A DNA stretch of 64,000 nucleotides from CADEDH01 sp965262175 (GCA_965262175.1 CBDHES010000002.1:682001-746000); one strand, 5' to 3'; numbered from the stretch's first letter, positions 17,736 through 27,149 are shown. Notes: generated by a model not told the origin, from the sequence alone. A program made the numbers and translations.

Positions 17736-19535
17736 ATGACGAACCAGGGCGACCACATGAACCTCACCTCCCGTGAGACGGAACAGCTGCACCCCGCCGG
17801 CACTCCCGATCCCGATCCCGACCACGGAACTTGGACCGAGCGCACCGAACCAGCAGGCCGGAGCGGTCGGGCGGCCTCCGGTCGTCGCCGGCTCGGCCTC
17901 CTCGCTGCGGTGTCGGGAGCGGCCGGGCGGTTGGTCGGAGCTCGAGGCGCCGAGTCCGGCCTCGGCCACGCCGCCGGCGAGGGATTGGCCCACGGCGCAG
18001 CAGCACTCGGCCACACCACAGCCGGTGGCGGTGCGGCGGGAGGAGGGGCCGCCTCATCGGGAGCGGCGGGCGCCGGCCAGGCCGGAGGCTCGGCGGCCCA
18101 GACGGTGGCCGTCGGCACCGGTGTCGCCGCTGCGGCGGCGGCCGTCGCCGTGGCGGTCGTGGCGATGACCGGCGGCGGCGACACCGAGCAGGCGGCACCG
18201 TCGACGACGAGCCCGCCGGTTACCGCCCCGGCGCCGTTCGAGCCCGTCGCCCCGCCGGCGGTCCAGGTCGGCGAGGACGGGCCGGCCGAAGGCACCGCGA
18301 TCGGTGCCGAGGTTCCCGACGGGGTCGTGGTCACCACGGTCGAGGGCCGGGAGGTCGGGCAACCGGTCGTTCTCGACTCCGGTGCCACCGTGACCGTCGC
18401 CGCCGACGGCTCGTTCCGCTACGACCCGGCCGATGCGTTCGCCACCCTCGGTGGCGGCGACGAGGCGGTCGACGAGTTCATGGTCGTCGTCGCCACCGCC
18501 GACGGCGTCTCGGCGGAGCTGACGGTGCCGGTCGTGGTGACCGGCACGAACGACCCCCCGACCATCGAGCCACCGCCCGAGATCCAGCTCGTCGAGGGCG
18601 AGCGGCAGTCGGTGACGGTCACCTTCACCGACGTCGACTCCGAGACCGTCGCCCTCGCCGTCGGGCCCGACGGGCCCGACTTCGTCACCGTCGAACGCCT
18701 CGACGGCGGCGGAGCGGTGCTCATCGCCGACGCCCCGGACGGTGTCGCGGGGATGCACCGGGTGACGCTCGTCGCCACCGACGACGGGACCCCGCCGATG
18801 TCGAGCACGACGGAGCTGACCATCACGGTCGAGCCCGCCGCTGCCCCCGACCCGGTTCGGGTCAGTGACGGGTTGGCGGCGCTCTATGAGTTCAACGAGG
18901 GCCGAGGCTCGGTCGTCGGCTCGTCAACCGGACCGGGCTCCGATCTCCAGATCCTCGATCCCGACGCGGTGACCTGGCAGCCGGGGGCACTGACCATCAC
19001 CGCTCCAACGGGCATCACCGCGGTCGACACCGGTCCCGTGGTGTCCCCGATCATCGCCCAGTCCAACGAGCTGACGGTCGAAGCCTGGGTCACCCCGGCC
19101 GCCGACCAGGACGGCCCGGCCCGGATCGTGTCGCTGTCGATCGACCCGCTGCAGCGCAACGTCACCCTGGCCCAGGGCGGCCCCGGAGGTGACGGTGGCA
19201 CCTTCTGGTCCGGCCGGGTGCGGACCACCACGACCGGAGCCAATGGCCTCCCGGCGATCACGACCGAACCCGGAACGGCCACCGGTGGGGCACGGACGCA
19301 CCTGGCGCTGACCCGGTCCCCCGAGGGCACGGTCGTGCTCTTCGTCGACGGCGTCGCCCGGGCCGAGGGTCGCGTCGAGGGCGATCTCTCCACCTGGGAT
19401 GCGTCGTTCCCGTTGATCCTGGCCAACGAGGCGACGGGCGACCGTCCATGGCTCGGGACCCTCCACCTCGTGGCGATCTACGACCGGGCCCTGAGCCCGG
19501 CCGAGATCGACCGCAACTATCGGGTCGGCCCCTGA
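17736..19535 (+). CDS. membrane-anchored surface protein with cadherin/Ig-like repeats and LamG-like domain
   Basis: 599 aa. The first 130 residues are polar then Ala/Gly-rich, ending in a hydrophobic helix (about 125-146) that could anchor the protein with the rest outside. Residues about 180-370 look like VCBS/cadherin-type beta-sandwiches (VTGTNDPPTIEPPPEIQLVE, VTLVATDDGTPP). Residues about 375-599 resemble a LamG/concanavalin jelly roll (LTVEAWVTPAADQ, VLFVDGVAR, IYDRALSPAEIDRNY). Carbohydrate or surface binding is likely. It is head-to-head with the kinase. Confidence 0.75.
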   Translation: MTNQGDHMNLTSRETEQLHPAGTPDPDPDHGTWTERTEPAGRSGRAASGRRRLGLLAAVSGAAGRLVGARGAESGLGHAAGEGLAHGAAALGHTTAGGGAAGGGAASSGAAGAGQAGGSAAQTVAVGTGVAAAAAAVAVAVVAMTGGGDTEQAAPSTTSPPVTAPAPFEPVAPPAVQVGEDGPAEGTAIGAEVPDGVVVTTVEGREVGQPVVLDSGATVTVAADGSFRYDPADAFATLGGGDEAVDEFMVVVATADGVSAELTVPVVVTGTNDPPTIEPPPEIQLVEGERQSVTVTFTDVDSETVALAVGPDGPDFVTVERLDGGGAVLIADAPDGVAGMHRVTLVATDDGTPPMSSTTELTITVEPAAAPDPVRVSDGLAALYEFNEGRGSVVGSSTGPGSDLQILDPDAVTWQPGALTITAPTGITAVDTGPVVSPIIAQSNELTVEAWVTPAADQDGPARIVSLSIDPLQRNVTLAQGGPGGDGGTFWSGRVRTTTTGANGLPAITTEPGTATGGARTHLALTRSPEGTVVLFVDGVARAEGRVEGDLSTWDASFPLILANEATGDRPWLGTLHLVAIYDRALSPAEIDRNYRVGP

Positions 19536-19569
19536 CCTCGACCGGTGGCCGGGCCGAGGGGCCGCGGCA

Positions 19570-21231
19570 TCAGCGGGGGTTCCAGGGCCAGTCGAGCTCG
19601 ATGGGGGGACGGGGGGTGAAGTCGGCCTCGACGAGGTCGACCTCGCTGAACCCGTCGGCGGGCCAGACCAGGTTGCCGTTGCACGAGGCGGCGTAGGTCC
19701 CCTCGATGATCCTGGCCCCGCCGGGGACGGCGGGGTTGCCGGCCCACATGAGGGCATTGGATGACGGCACGCCCCGGCCCTGGTCGTCGCAGATGTTGTC
19801 TCGGCAACGGGTCCGGACGAAGTCGGCGGACGCTCCGTCGTAGTTGCTGAAGCAACCGTTCCCCATGCGGACGGCATCGACGTCGTAGACCTCGCCGGTC
19901 GCCGTCCCGCCGTCGAAGATGACGCCGACACCGCTCGGTGAGTTGTTGCCGTCGATGAACCCTCGGCGGATCACGACGTCGACGCTGCGGTAGACGTTGA
20001 CGTTGTCCTCGGGCCACGACCCGGGCGGGTTGATGACCGAGAAGTCCTCCAGCAGGCCCCGGTCGGAGGCGTTGAACTGCACGAGCTGACCCCGGGGGAA
20101 CGGTCCCCGGAAGTCGTGGCCTTCGATCACCCGGAGGGTGGCGTCGGGCGAGCCGACGAGGTAGATCCCGGTCGAGCCTCGGCTGAGCCGGACCCGACTT
20201 ACCTCGACGCCGGCCGAGCTCTCGATCTCGATGTTGTTCTCGCCGGCCGAATCGTGGGGGCCGGTGGCCGGGGCGCCGATGTGATCGACCCGGACGTCGG
20301 TGATGACCAGCCCATCGGCGTTGACCGCACGGATCCCCGGGCCGTCGTCGTGCTCGATGTGGAGGTTGGAGATCGTCACGTTCGGCGCGGTGATCAGCAC
20401 CGCTGGGCCCCCGCGGGCCGTGATGTGGAGACCGTCGACGACCGCCCCGGGGGTGTCGATCACGATCGGATCGGAGTCGGGGAGATCCTGGCCGGGGTCG
20501 CGGCGGACCACGGCCGACACGTCGGTCGCCTCACCGCTCATGACCCGGGCCGGAGCGTTGTAGTACGGGGAGCCGGTCTCGACGAAGGTCGCACCGTCGG
20601 GGGCGATGAAGGTGACGATGTAGAGACCGGCCGGCAACGTGAACCGGTAGGAGCCGTCCGCTGCGGTGAAGGTGTCGGCGAGCCACCGGCCGCGGCTGCC
20701 GTCGGCCTGGACGGTGAAGACCCCGAGCCGTTGGTCGACCACCGGCGCTGATCCGGGGCTGTCGTCGACGACCCGTCCGACGACGGTGCCCGGCTGACCC
20801 CGCGGGTTCAGGGGGCCGTCGACGATCGCCGTCGCCCCGTCGGCCACGACCACCGCCTCGCTCCGGTACCTGGCCCCGCCGGGAGCGAAGGAGGTGCCGT
20901 CGGGGGCGATGAAGGTGATGACGTAGGCTCCGGCGCCGAGGGTGAAGGCGTAGTCGCCGGCGGCATCGGTGAAGGCGTCGGTGATCCACGGCCCCCGGCT
21001 GCCGTCGGCCATGGCCTGGAAGACCCCGAGCTGCGCCCCGGCCACCGGGACGGGCGGGGCCTCGTCGTGGAACACCCGGCCGATGATCGACGCCGCTGCA
21101 GGGTCGGGGGTGGACGGCTCGCCGCCCTGGGCCTCCGACGGGGTGGTGGTGAGCACGGCCAGTAGCGAGCAGACGGCAACCGCCACGACGGCGAGCCGCA
21201 CGGCCGGCGACCGCGACCATTCCGGTGACAT
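19570..21231 (-). CDS. secreted right-handed beta-helix protein with two SdrD-B-like repeats
   Basis: 553 aa with a signal peptide (hydrophobic core about 13-30, cleavage near SEAQ). Two repeats of about 90 residues follow at roughly 48-140 and 148-235, each carrying ADGSRG-W, FT-A-G-Y-FTL and FIAPDGT-F. They resemble prealbumin-like/SdrD-B carboxypeptidase-regulatory modules. Residues about 255-510 have the Val/Ile/Asn ladder of a parallel beta-helix (ITAPNVTISNLHIEH, GLVITDVRVDH). It is probably an extracellular polysaccharide-binding protein or lyase; no catalytic triad could be assigned. It ends facing the LamG gene and starts divergently from the DUF2207 gene. Confidence 0.75.
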   Translation of the reverse strand: MSPEWSRSPAVRLAVVAVAVCSLLAVLTTTPSEAQGGEPSTPDPAAASIIGRVFHDEAPPVPVAGAQLGVFQAMADGSRGPWITDAFTDAAGDYAFTLGAGAYVITFIAPDGTSFAPGGARYRSEAVVVADGATAIVDGPLNPRGQPGTVVGRVVDDSPGSAPVVDQRLGVFTVQADGSRGRWLADTFTAADGSYRFTLPAGLYIVTFIAPDGATFVETGSPYYNAPARVMSGEATDVSAVVRRDPGQDLPDSDPIVIDTPGAVVDGLHITARGGPAVLITAPNVTISNLHIEHDDGPGIRAVNADGLVITDVRVDHIGAPATGPHDSAGENNIEIESSAGVEVSRVRLSRGSTGIYLVGSPDATLRVIEGHDFRGPFPRGQLVQFNASDRGLLEDFSVINPPGSWPEDNVNVYRSVDVVIRRGFIDGNNSPSGVGVIFDGGTATGEVYDVDAVRMGNGCFSNYDGASADFVRTRCRDNICDDQGRGVPSSNALMWAGNPAVPGGARIIEGTYAASCNGNLVWPADGFSEVDLVEADFTPRPPIELDWPWNPR

Positions 21232-21339
21232 GACGATCGGTTCCCTCTCCGCCCCAGCGAAACGTTGACCTGCCCCGGCGACACCCTAGCGGGTCGAGCG
21301 ATCCCACTTCGGGGCTTCGACCGATCAGACTGGGGCACG

Positions 21340-23130
21340 ATGGAGGGAACAGGCGACGGGCACCCGATCCGCTCGATCATCCTGCCGACGACCGTCGCCG
21401 CAGGGCTGGCCTTCTTCGGGGCGTCGCTCGGCGATGCCGAGCGGGTGACCGGATACTGGGCCCGGGCCGAGGTCGACGAGCGGGGCGAGGCGGCGATCGT
21501 GGAGGTCATCGACTACGACTTCGGCGACAACGACCGCCACGGGATCACTCGTGACGTTCCCGGCCTCGATCCCGGGGCCGACATCCGGGTGTCATCGCCG
21601 ACCGCTCCGGCCGATCTCGACATCGAACGCCTCGACCTCGACAGCGTCGAGGTCGGGGGACGGCCGACCGTCGCCGACGGTACGGATGAGGTCCGCCTCC
21701 GGATCGGTTCACCCGCATCGACGATCGACGGGCGCCATCGGTACCGGATCGAGTATCCGCTCGACGTGGGCCATGACGGGACGAACCCGGTCGTTGACGC
21801 GTCTTCCGGGTCGACCGTGGTCGAGTGGTGGGTCGTCGGCCAGCGATGGCAGGTCGATGTCCGCGACGTCGAGGCCCACCTCGTGGTGCCGACCGTGCCG
21901 ACCGAGGTGATCTGCCGGCCCAGCCGATGCACGGTCGACGTCGACGAGTCGGGCCGGATCACCGCCACCGCGGAGGAACTGGCCCCCGGTACCGGCCTGG
22001 TCATCACCGCCGTCCTCGGGGACACGGCGGTCGAGCCGGGCCCTGCCCCCGCCCCGCCCGACGGTCCGGCCGACGACCCGGGGTGGGGGCGGTTGGCCCT
22101 CACCGCACTGGCCGCCCTGGTCGCCGGCGCGGCCCTCATTGTCGGACGCGGGGTGATCGCGTTCGTCGGTCGCGATCGGACCACGGATGGGGCCGGCGGC
22201 CGGAGTCGCCGGGTCGATGCCCGACACCTCAACGAGCGCGTCGAGCCGGTCCCCGCCCCGCCCGACCGGTTGGCGCCGTGGCAGGGCGGGCTTCTCCTCG
22301 ACGAGGTCGTCACCGACGACCACTGCGCAGCCTGGCTGCTCCAACACGCCATCGACGGGACGATCGATCTCGACGGTGACGACCGCCGGGCCACCGTCAC
22401 CCGGCGGGACGTCGACGCCACCGACGACGTCCTCGAACGGTTCTTCGACGGCGACGACGAGGTTCGGCTCGGCACCTACACCCCCGCCACGGCCCGTAGA
22501 TGGACTGCGGTCAAGACCGAGCTCGCCACATGGCGCCGGTCGTCCGAGCTGTGGGAAGCGGCCAGCGTCGGCCGGCCGAACCGGGCGTTCCTGGTGGGCC
22601 TGCTTGGGACCGGCGTGGGGTTCTTCGGTGTGGTCATCGCCGCCATCTTCGCCATCGGCCGAGGGGGGATCGCCGGCTTCGTGTTCCTCGGGTTGGCTTC
22701 GCTGTTCGGCCTCGGGTGGGCGGCGCTCACCCGGAGTGGGTCGTTGTTCTCCCGCTCGCCTCGCGGCACCGATCTCTGGCTCGAGGTCGAGGGCTTCCGC
22801 CGCTATCTGACCACGACCGGTATCCGCCAGGTCGCCGGACTGTCATCCGACGGCAGGCTGCCACTGTTCACCGCCTGGGCGGTCGCCCTGGGGGTGAGCA
22901 CCAGCTGGGGGCGGTCGGTGCGTGAGGCGGCCCGGGCCAGCCAAGCCTCGACGACGTCGACCGGCCGGACCGACCAGCGGGCCTACGAGCTCGCGGCCAT
23001 CGGGTCGGACCTCCGTGACCGCGGCCGAGACTCGACCCGGAAACCGTCGACGGGGTCATCGTCGAGTTCGGGCGCGTCCCGGGGCGGGTCGGACAGCGGC
23101 GGAAGCGGCGGAGGCGGCGGGTCCTGGTGA
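21340..23130 (+). CDS. DUF2207 family membrane protein
   Basis: 596 aa. An N-terminal membrane segment (about 11-30) precedes a large beta-rich outside domain with IDYDFGDNDRHGITRDVPG, the DUF2207 hallmark. A second membrane helix lies at about 250-275. A cytoplasmic region and two closely spaced helices (about 425-470) follow. The end is Gly/Ser-rich and finishes GGGGGSW, a tail typical of the family. ATG 21340 was chosen because the upstream in-frame sequence is not hydrophobic or family-like. Function unknown. Confidence 0.82.
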   Translation: MEGTGDGHPIRSIILPTTVAAGLAFFGASLGDAERVTGYWARAEVDERGEAAIVEVIDYDFGDNDRHGITRDVPGLDPGADIRVSSPTAPADLDIERLDLDSVEVGGRPTVADGTDEVRLRIGSPASTIDGRHRYRIEYPLDVGHDGTNPVVDASSGSTVVEWWVVGQRWQVDVRDVEAHLVVPTVPTEVICRPSRCTVDVDESGRITATAEELAPGTGLVITAVLGDTAVEPGPAPAPPDGPADDPGWGRLALTALAALVAGAALIVGRGVIAFVGRDRTTDGAGGRSRRVDARHLNERVEPVPAPPDRLAPWQGGLLLDEVVTDDHCAAWLLQHAIDGTIDLDGDDRRATVTRRDVDATDDVLERFFDGDDEVRLGTYTPATARRWTAVKTELATWRRSSELWEAASVGRPNRAFLVGLLGTGVGFFGVVIAAIFAIGRGGIAGFVFLGLASLFGLGWAALTRSGSLFSRSPRGTDLWLEVEGFRRYLTTTGIRQVAGLSSDGRLPLFTAWAVALGVSTSWGRSVREAARASQASTTSTGRTDQRAYELAAIGSDLRDRGRDSTRKPSTGSSSSSGASRGGSDSGGSGGGGGSW

Positions 23131-23151
23131 CCTGGTGAGGTTCGGTCGACC

Positions 23152-23937
23152 TCAGGCCGAGGGGCTGAGGTCGGCCAGCAACCGTCGGGCCTCGGCGACC
23201 TCGTCGCGAACCTGGCACGCCAGGCCTTCGATCTCGACCACCGGGTCGGCGCAGTCGAGCAGCCAACCGAGGTCCGACGCCGCCAGGTCGCCCATGGTCT
23301 CGGCGATCTGGTCGAGCTCATCGCGGGCACCGATGATCATCAGCGCCAGATCGAGACGCTCGGCACCGCCCCCAGCCAGGCTGGTCACCAGACCGGACTG
23401 CCACTCCCCCATCAACTGGTCGAGCAGTGGAAGGTCGTCCTCGGCGTAGGCGTCGTTGACCCTGCGGGAGAAGGCCTCGCGGCGCCGGCGCTCGTCGGCC
23501 TCGGTCGCCAGGTCGGGGTGGCAGAGCTTGATCAACCGGCGGAACAGCTGCCGGGCCTCGTCCGAGGGCTCACCCCGGGGTGGGCTCGGCGGGGGCGGGG
23601 GCGCCGGGTCGTCATCACGATCGGCGTTGCCGAGCGCCCGGGCCTCGGCGGCCGAGCGATCGGCCTGGGCTCGGGCCCTGATCGCCAGCTCCCGATCCTC
23701 CGGTCGGGCCGAGTGATCGGCCAGGCGTTCGGCGACCCGGGCGTTGACCTCGTCGAGCTCGGCGTAGAGCGGGGCCAGGCGGCGATGATGGAACTCGATC
23801 AACGCCTCGAGATGCGACCGGAGCTCGTCGAGCTCCAGGCGGGCACCGGTCAGGCGCTCGTTGGCGTCCGCCAGCTCGGCCAGTAGCCGCTCGCGTTCCG
23901 GGTCGACCCACTCCTCGAGCCGTTGGCCCACGTTCAC
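23152..23937 (-). CDS. J-domain-like protein with N-terminal coiled coil
   Basis: 261 aa. Residues about 5-85 are a charged coiled coil (ERERLLAELADANERL). A Pro-rich stretch leads to a J-domain-like segment at about 128-175 with the HPD triad in LIKLCHPDLATEADERRRR and a following FSRRVNDAYAEDDL helix. The HPD motif stimulates DnaK-type chaperones. The last 80 residues are helical and unassigned. Start GTG 23937. It converges on the DUF2207 gene. The partner chaperone is not in the window. Confidence 0.7.
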   Translation of the reverse strand: MNVGQRLEEWVDPERERLLAELADANERLTGARLELDELRSHLEALIEFHHRRLAPLYAELDEVNARVAERLADHSARPEDRELAIRARAQADRSAAEARALGNADRDDDPAPPPPPSPPRGEPSDEARQLFRRLIKLCHPDLATEADERRRREAFSRRVNDAYAEDDLPLLDQLMGEWQSGLVTSLAGGGAERLDLALMIIGARDELDQIAETMGDLAASDLGWLLDCADPVVEIEGLACQVRDEVAEARRLLADLSPSA

Positions 23938-24075
23938 ATCCTTGGTCAGCGATTGCCGATGGCCCGGTTCGGTACCGGGGCCCGTGCTGACCGTCGACTG
24001 TACGACATCGATGGATGACCGTCGCGCACCGTCGGGTCGGCACCCCGGAGGGCGCCGGCCCGACGGTGGGCGACC

Positions 24076-24984
24076 TCAGGCGGTCCGCCCCACCAGGCCG
24101 AGGATCCGCTGGGCGACGATGGCCGGTCGATCGAGCTGGGGGAAGTGACCGGCGTCGGCGATCGGGCGGAGCCGGGCGTCGGGCAGCAGCGAAGCGACGT
24201 ACCGACCGAGGTCGCCGGTCAGGGTGTGGTCCAACTCGCCGAACACGACGTCGACCGGCACGTCGAGGGCCGCCAGCTCCGACGCTCGGCCGGTGCGCAA
24301 CCCGATCGCGGAACGGAGGTCGGCGTTGAGATCGAAGAACGCCTGCTTGGCGCTGGGGGTTGCCTCGAACTGGGCGAGCAGGGTGGGGACCATCGCCCGG
24401 GCCACCTCCGGTTCGGTGATGAAGCGGGTCCCGATCTGCCAGCGATAGAGGCGGGCGAAGAGGTCGAAGCGGGCCGAGACGGGTCGGGCGACCACCCGCA
24501 GCCCGGGCCGGGAGAACAGGAAGATGGCTTCCGGGGTCCGCAGCCCCGGCCAGTTGCCGTAGAAGGTGTTGAGCAGCACCATGCCGGCCACCCGATCCCG
24601 GTTGCTCAGGGCCCAGTCGAACGCCGGCAGGCCCGAGTAGTCGTGGGGAACGAGCACGACGTCGTCGAGGGCGAGGGTGTCGATCACCGCCGCCAAGTCG
24701 CGGGTGACGCCGTCGAAGGTGTAGCGATGCCCGGCCGGCTTGTCCGAGGCGCCGTAGCCGAGGAAGTCGAAGGTGATCGTCCGGATGCCTTCGAGACGAT
24801 CGACGACGTGGTCGTAGAGGTGGAGGTTGTCGGGGAACCCGTGGAGCAGCAGGACGGCCGGCCCCCGGCCGGGGTGATCGCGGACGTGGAGCCGGTGCCC
24901 GTCGCGGGTCACGACCGGCTCGTCGTAGCTGCGGCGGGGCGAGGTCGGAGAGACGTTCGATCGCTCGCTACCGGTGGTGGTCAT
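24076..24984 (-). CDS. alpha/beta-hydrolase of the haloalkane dehalogenase/epoxide hydrolase class
   Basis: 302 aa. The oxyanion motif is LLLHGFPDN. The nucleophile elbow is VPHDYSGLPAF, with Asp rather than Ser, as in haloalkane dehalogenases and epoxide hydrolases. A helical cap follows (about 150-220). The acid is in VFGELDHT and the catalytic His in ADAGHFPQLD. It uses water to open carbon-halogen or epoxide bonds, or a related substrate. It is divergent from a MerR-type regulator, with a MerR-style promoter between them, so regulation by that protein is likely. Confidence 0.83.
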   Translation of the reverse strand: MTTTGSERSNVSPTSPRRSYDEPVVTRDGHRLHVRDHPGRGPAVLLLHGFPDNLHLYDHVVDRLEGIRTITFDFLGYGASDKPAGHRYTFDGVTRDLAAVIDTLALDDVVLVPHDYSGLPAFDWALSNRDRVAGMVLLNTFYGNWPGLRTPEAIFLFSRPGLRVVARPVSARFDLFARLYRWQIGTRFITEPEVARAMVPTLLAQFEATPSAKQAFFDLNADLRSAIGLRTGRASELAALDVPVDVVFGELDHTLTGDLGRYVASLLPDARLRPIADAGHFPQLDRPAIVAQRILGLVGRTA

Positions 24985-25041
24985 CCAGATGTCTCCTGAT
25001 GGTCGGCACCGCAGGTGCTCACGATTTCTGACGTTAGGGTC

Positions 25042-25073
25042 AGATTAGATCGAAAATCTTACGCGCATGTCAA
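25042..25073 (-). promoter_or_regulatory. MerR-type promoter/operator for the hydrolase
   Basis: On the minus strand -35 TTGACA (25073-25068) and -10 TAATCT (25047-25042) are separated by 20 bases, longer than the optimal 17. The dyad AGAT-CGAAA-ATCT (25047-25059) sits within this spacer. That is the arrangement MerR-family activators untwist. A second dyad, CTGAC-GTTAGG-GTCAG (25028-25043), covers the start region. The stretch is strikingly AT-rich against its surroundings. Confidence 0.65.
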
Positions 25074-25091
25074 GTTTGCTAGGATGACGGG

Positions 25092-25592
25092 ATGACAGCC
25101 GGCCATCGATCAGGCGCCAGCTCCGAGTCCGACGAGTGGCTCAAGATCGGCGAGGCTGCTCAGCGGACCGGGTTGACCGAGCGGGCGCTTCGGCTCTACG
25201 AGGATCTCGGCATCCTCGCCCCGGCCCGGACGCCGGGCGGCACCCGCCGCTACCGGGCCGGCGACCTTCACCGGCTCGACGCCATAGCCGCCTGCACCCG
25301 GGCCGGTATGAAGCTGGGTGAGATCCAGTCCCTGGCGACGGAGCGATCGGCCCACGCCACCGGAGCCGAGGCGTCCGCCCACGTCGGGGAGCTGGGCCAC
25401 CGGCTGGCCGCCGACCTCGATGGCCTGATCGACCACCTCGTCGGGCTCCGCCGGGAACTCGACGAGGCGCTCGACCTGGTCGAGACGTGCCGTGTCTGCC
25501 CGGCCGAGCCGACCCGCCAGGGTTGCCCCACGTGTGTGATGAACACCGCCACCGATACCAACGGCTTCTGCAACCTGATCTGGGAGCCGTAG
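25092..25592 (+). CDS. MerR-family transcriptional regulator with Cys-rich tail
   Basis: 166 aa. The N-terminal MerR winged helix is clear: LKIGEAAQRTGLTERALRLY, then the GGTRRYRAGDLHRL wing. A dimerising helix follows. The C-terminus has six Cys (TCRVCPAE, GCPTCVM, GFCNL) that could bind a metal or sense redox state. A TAGGAT -10 at 25079-25084 puts the transcript start near the ATG, suggesting a leaderless mRNA. It is head-to-head with the dehalogenase-like gene. Confidence 0.87.
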   Translation: MTAGHRSGASSESDEWLKIGEAAQRTGLTERALRLYEDLGILAPARTPGGTRRYRAGDLHRLDAIAACTRAGMKLGEIQSLATERSAHATGAEASAHVGELGHRLAADLDGLIDHLVGLRRELDEALDLVETCRVCPAEPTRQGCPTCVMNTATDTNGFCNLIWEP

Positions 25593-25682
25593 CCCGAGTC
25601 GGCTGTCGGGCAGGCGGTCGAGCGGGCGGGCGACGACGCCTGCCGCGGGATCTTCTGAGCACGGCCGCCGGAGTGGATCCGG

Positions 25683-26279
25683 CTAGCCGCCGAGCGGCCG
25701 GCGACCCGAGCCGACCAGGGGCCGCATCGTCTCTCCCTCGACGTCGATCTCGAACGCCGTCTCGACGGCGACACCGTCGAGACCGGCAGCGACCAGGGCG
25801 TCGGTCACCTCGGTCCTGCTGAGGCCATGGTCGTCGTCGCCCCGCTCCCAGTCCCATTGGACGAACAACCCGCCCGGTCGGAGCAGCCCTGCCAGGTGAC
25901 GGGCCGTCCCCGGGTAGTCGTCGAGAAAGGAACAGACCGACGAGCAGGCGATCACGTCGTGCCCCGGGGAGACCTCGGCGAGGTCACCGGTCGTGGCGAC
26001 GGTGGTCCAGCCACGGTCGCCGATCTTGGCATCGAGCACCGCCAGCATGGCCGGTGAGGTGTCGACGGCAACGACCTGGGCCCCGCCGTCGACCAGTCGC
26101 TCGGTCAACAGGCCGGTCCCGCACCCGAAGTCGACGACCCGGGCTCCCGCCAGGTCGATGCCGGATCCGCCGAGGAGGGTCAGCAGTGAGCCGAAGGCAG
26201 CCCGGGCGTAGGCCCTGGTTCCTTCGTGGTGATCCCAGTCGTCGGCGTACCCGTCCCATTCATCATCCACCCCCCGCAT
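25683..26279 (-). CDS. class I SAM-dependent methyltransferase
   Basis: 198 aa. The SAM-binding motif I is VVDFGCGTGLLTERL (about residues 47-61), motif II an acidic loop in VVAVDTSPAM, and the post-motif region GLLRPGGLFVQWDWE. Length and pattern fit a small-molecule methyltransferase. The ATG at 26279 begins MRGVDDEWDGYADDWD, the usual family N-terminus; the frame upstream belongs to an unrelated hydrolase remnant. Substrate unknown. Confidence 0.85.
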   Translation of the reverse strand: MRGVDDEWDGYADDWDHHEGTRAYARAAFGSLLTLLGGSGIDLAGARVVDFGCGTGLLTERLVDGGAQVVAVDTSPAMLAVLDAKIGDRGWTTVATTGDLAEVSPGHDVIACSSVCSFLDDYPGTARHLAGLLRPGGLFVQWDWERGDDDHGLSRTEVTDALVAAGLDGVAVETAFEIDVEGETMRPLVGSGRRPLGG

Positions 26280-26340
26280 GCTACGGAGTGGCCGACGAGA
26301 CCGAATCGCACCGAGCGTCCACCGTCGAACGGTCGAGCCC

Positions 26341-27090
26341 TCAGCGGCGGAGATATGGCTCGGTGGCGGCCATGACGACGTCGATGGCGGCGAACGTCTC
26401 GGCGTGGCCACCGGTCGGGAGGACGGCCATGGGATGCCGAGCTCGGCACATCGAGCCACCGTGGAGTCGAACACGGGCTGCGGTTCGCCATCGCCGAGGT
26501 GAGCGATGATCGGCACCGATGGCCGGTTGGTGGGCCCACCGGTGGCGGCCCAGGCTCCCAAGACCGCGGCCATCGCCTTCGGGTCGTTCGTCGTCGACAT
26601 GTACGCCCTCACCGGTCCGGCAACGGGGCGGGGAACCCGTCCCAGAACGCCGCCCAGTCCCCTCCCAGTGCGTCGAGCTGCGACGGCGGCGATCACCTCG
26701 ACCGGAACCCCGACCGGCGTCCCGCCAAGCACGACCAACTCGACCCGCTCGGGGTGATCGGCCATGGCCCACCCCAGCCGCGGGAGGATCCCCACAGCAC
26801 AGCCTCTCCGACTGGTCCATCACCACCCGAGTGCGGTCGCAGCTCGGCCGGCCCGTAGGCATCGAGGGTGTGGGGCTTGGCGCTCTCGCCGTGACCGAGC
26901 GGCGTCGACCGTGAAGTCGGCGGCGAGGCGTCGCACATAGTCGACGTCACGCCACCGACCACGGTGTCGCCACACAACAGGACCAGCACCGGTGCCCTGC
27001 ACCATAGGCGCGGCACCGCTGACCGCCCGCCTCGTCTCCCCGCTCGTCGAAGATGACCCTCCCGTTCGTCGTCCTGGCTCGACCGTAGTT
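26341..27090 (-). pseudogene. decayed alpha/beta-hydrolase gene
   Basis: Hydrolase motifs appear in order on the minus strand but in different frames. Near 27000 is APVLVLLCGDTVVGG, then (frame change) DVDYVRRLAADFTV, then LGHGESAKPHTLDAYGPAEL. At about 26790 comes GWAMADHPERVELVVLGGTP, the helix after the nucleophile. The C-terminal GGHAETFAAIDVVMAATE is in yet another frame near 26400. At least three frame changes and loss of the Ser elbow show it is not functional. No intact gene occupies this stretch. Confidence 0.7.
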
Positions 27091-27149
27091 GACCATCCCG
27101 AGCCCGTCCTGGGCCGGTAGCGGCCGGGCCCGGCCGAGGGCTCAGGCAC

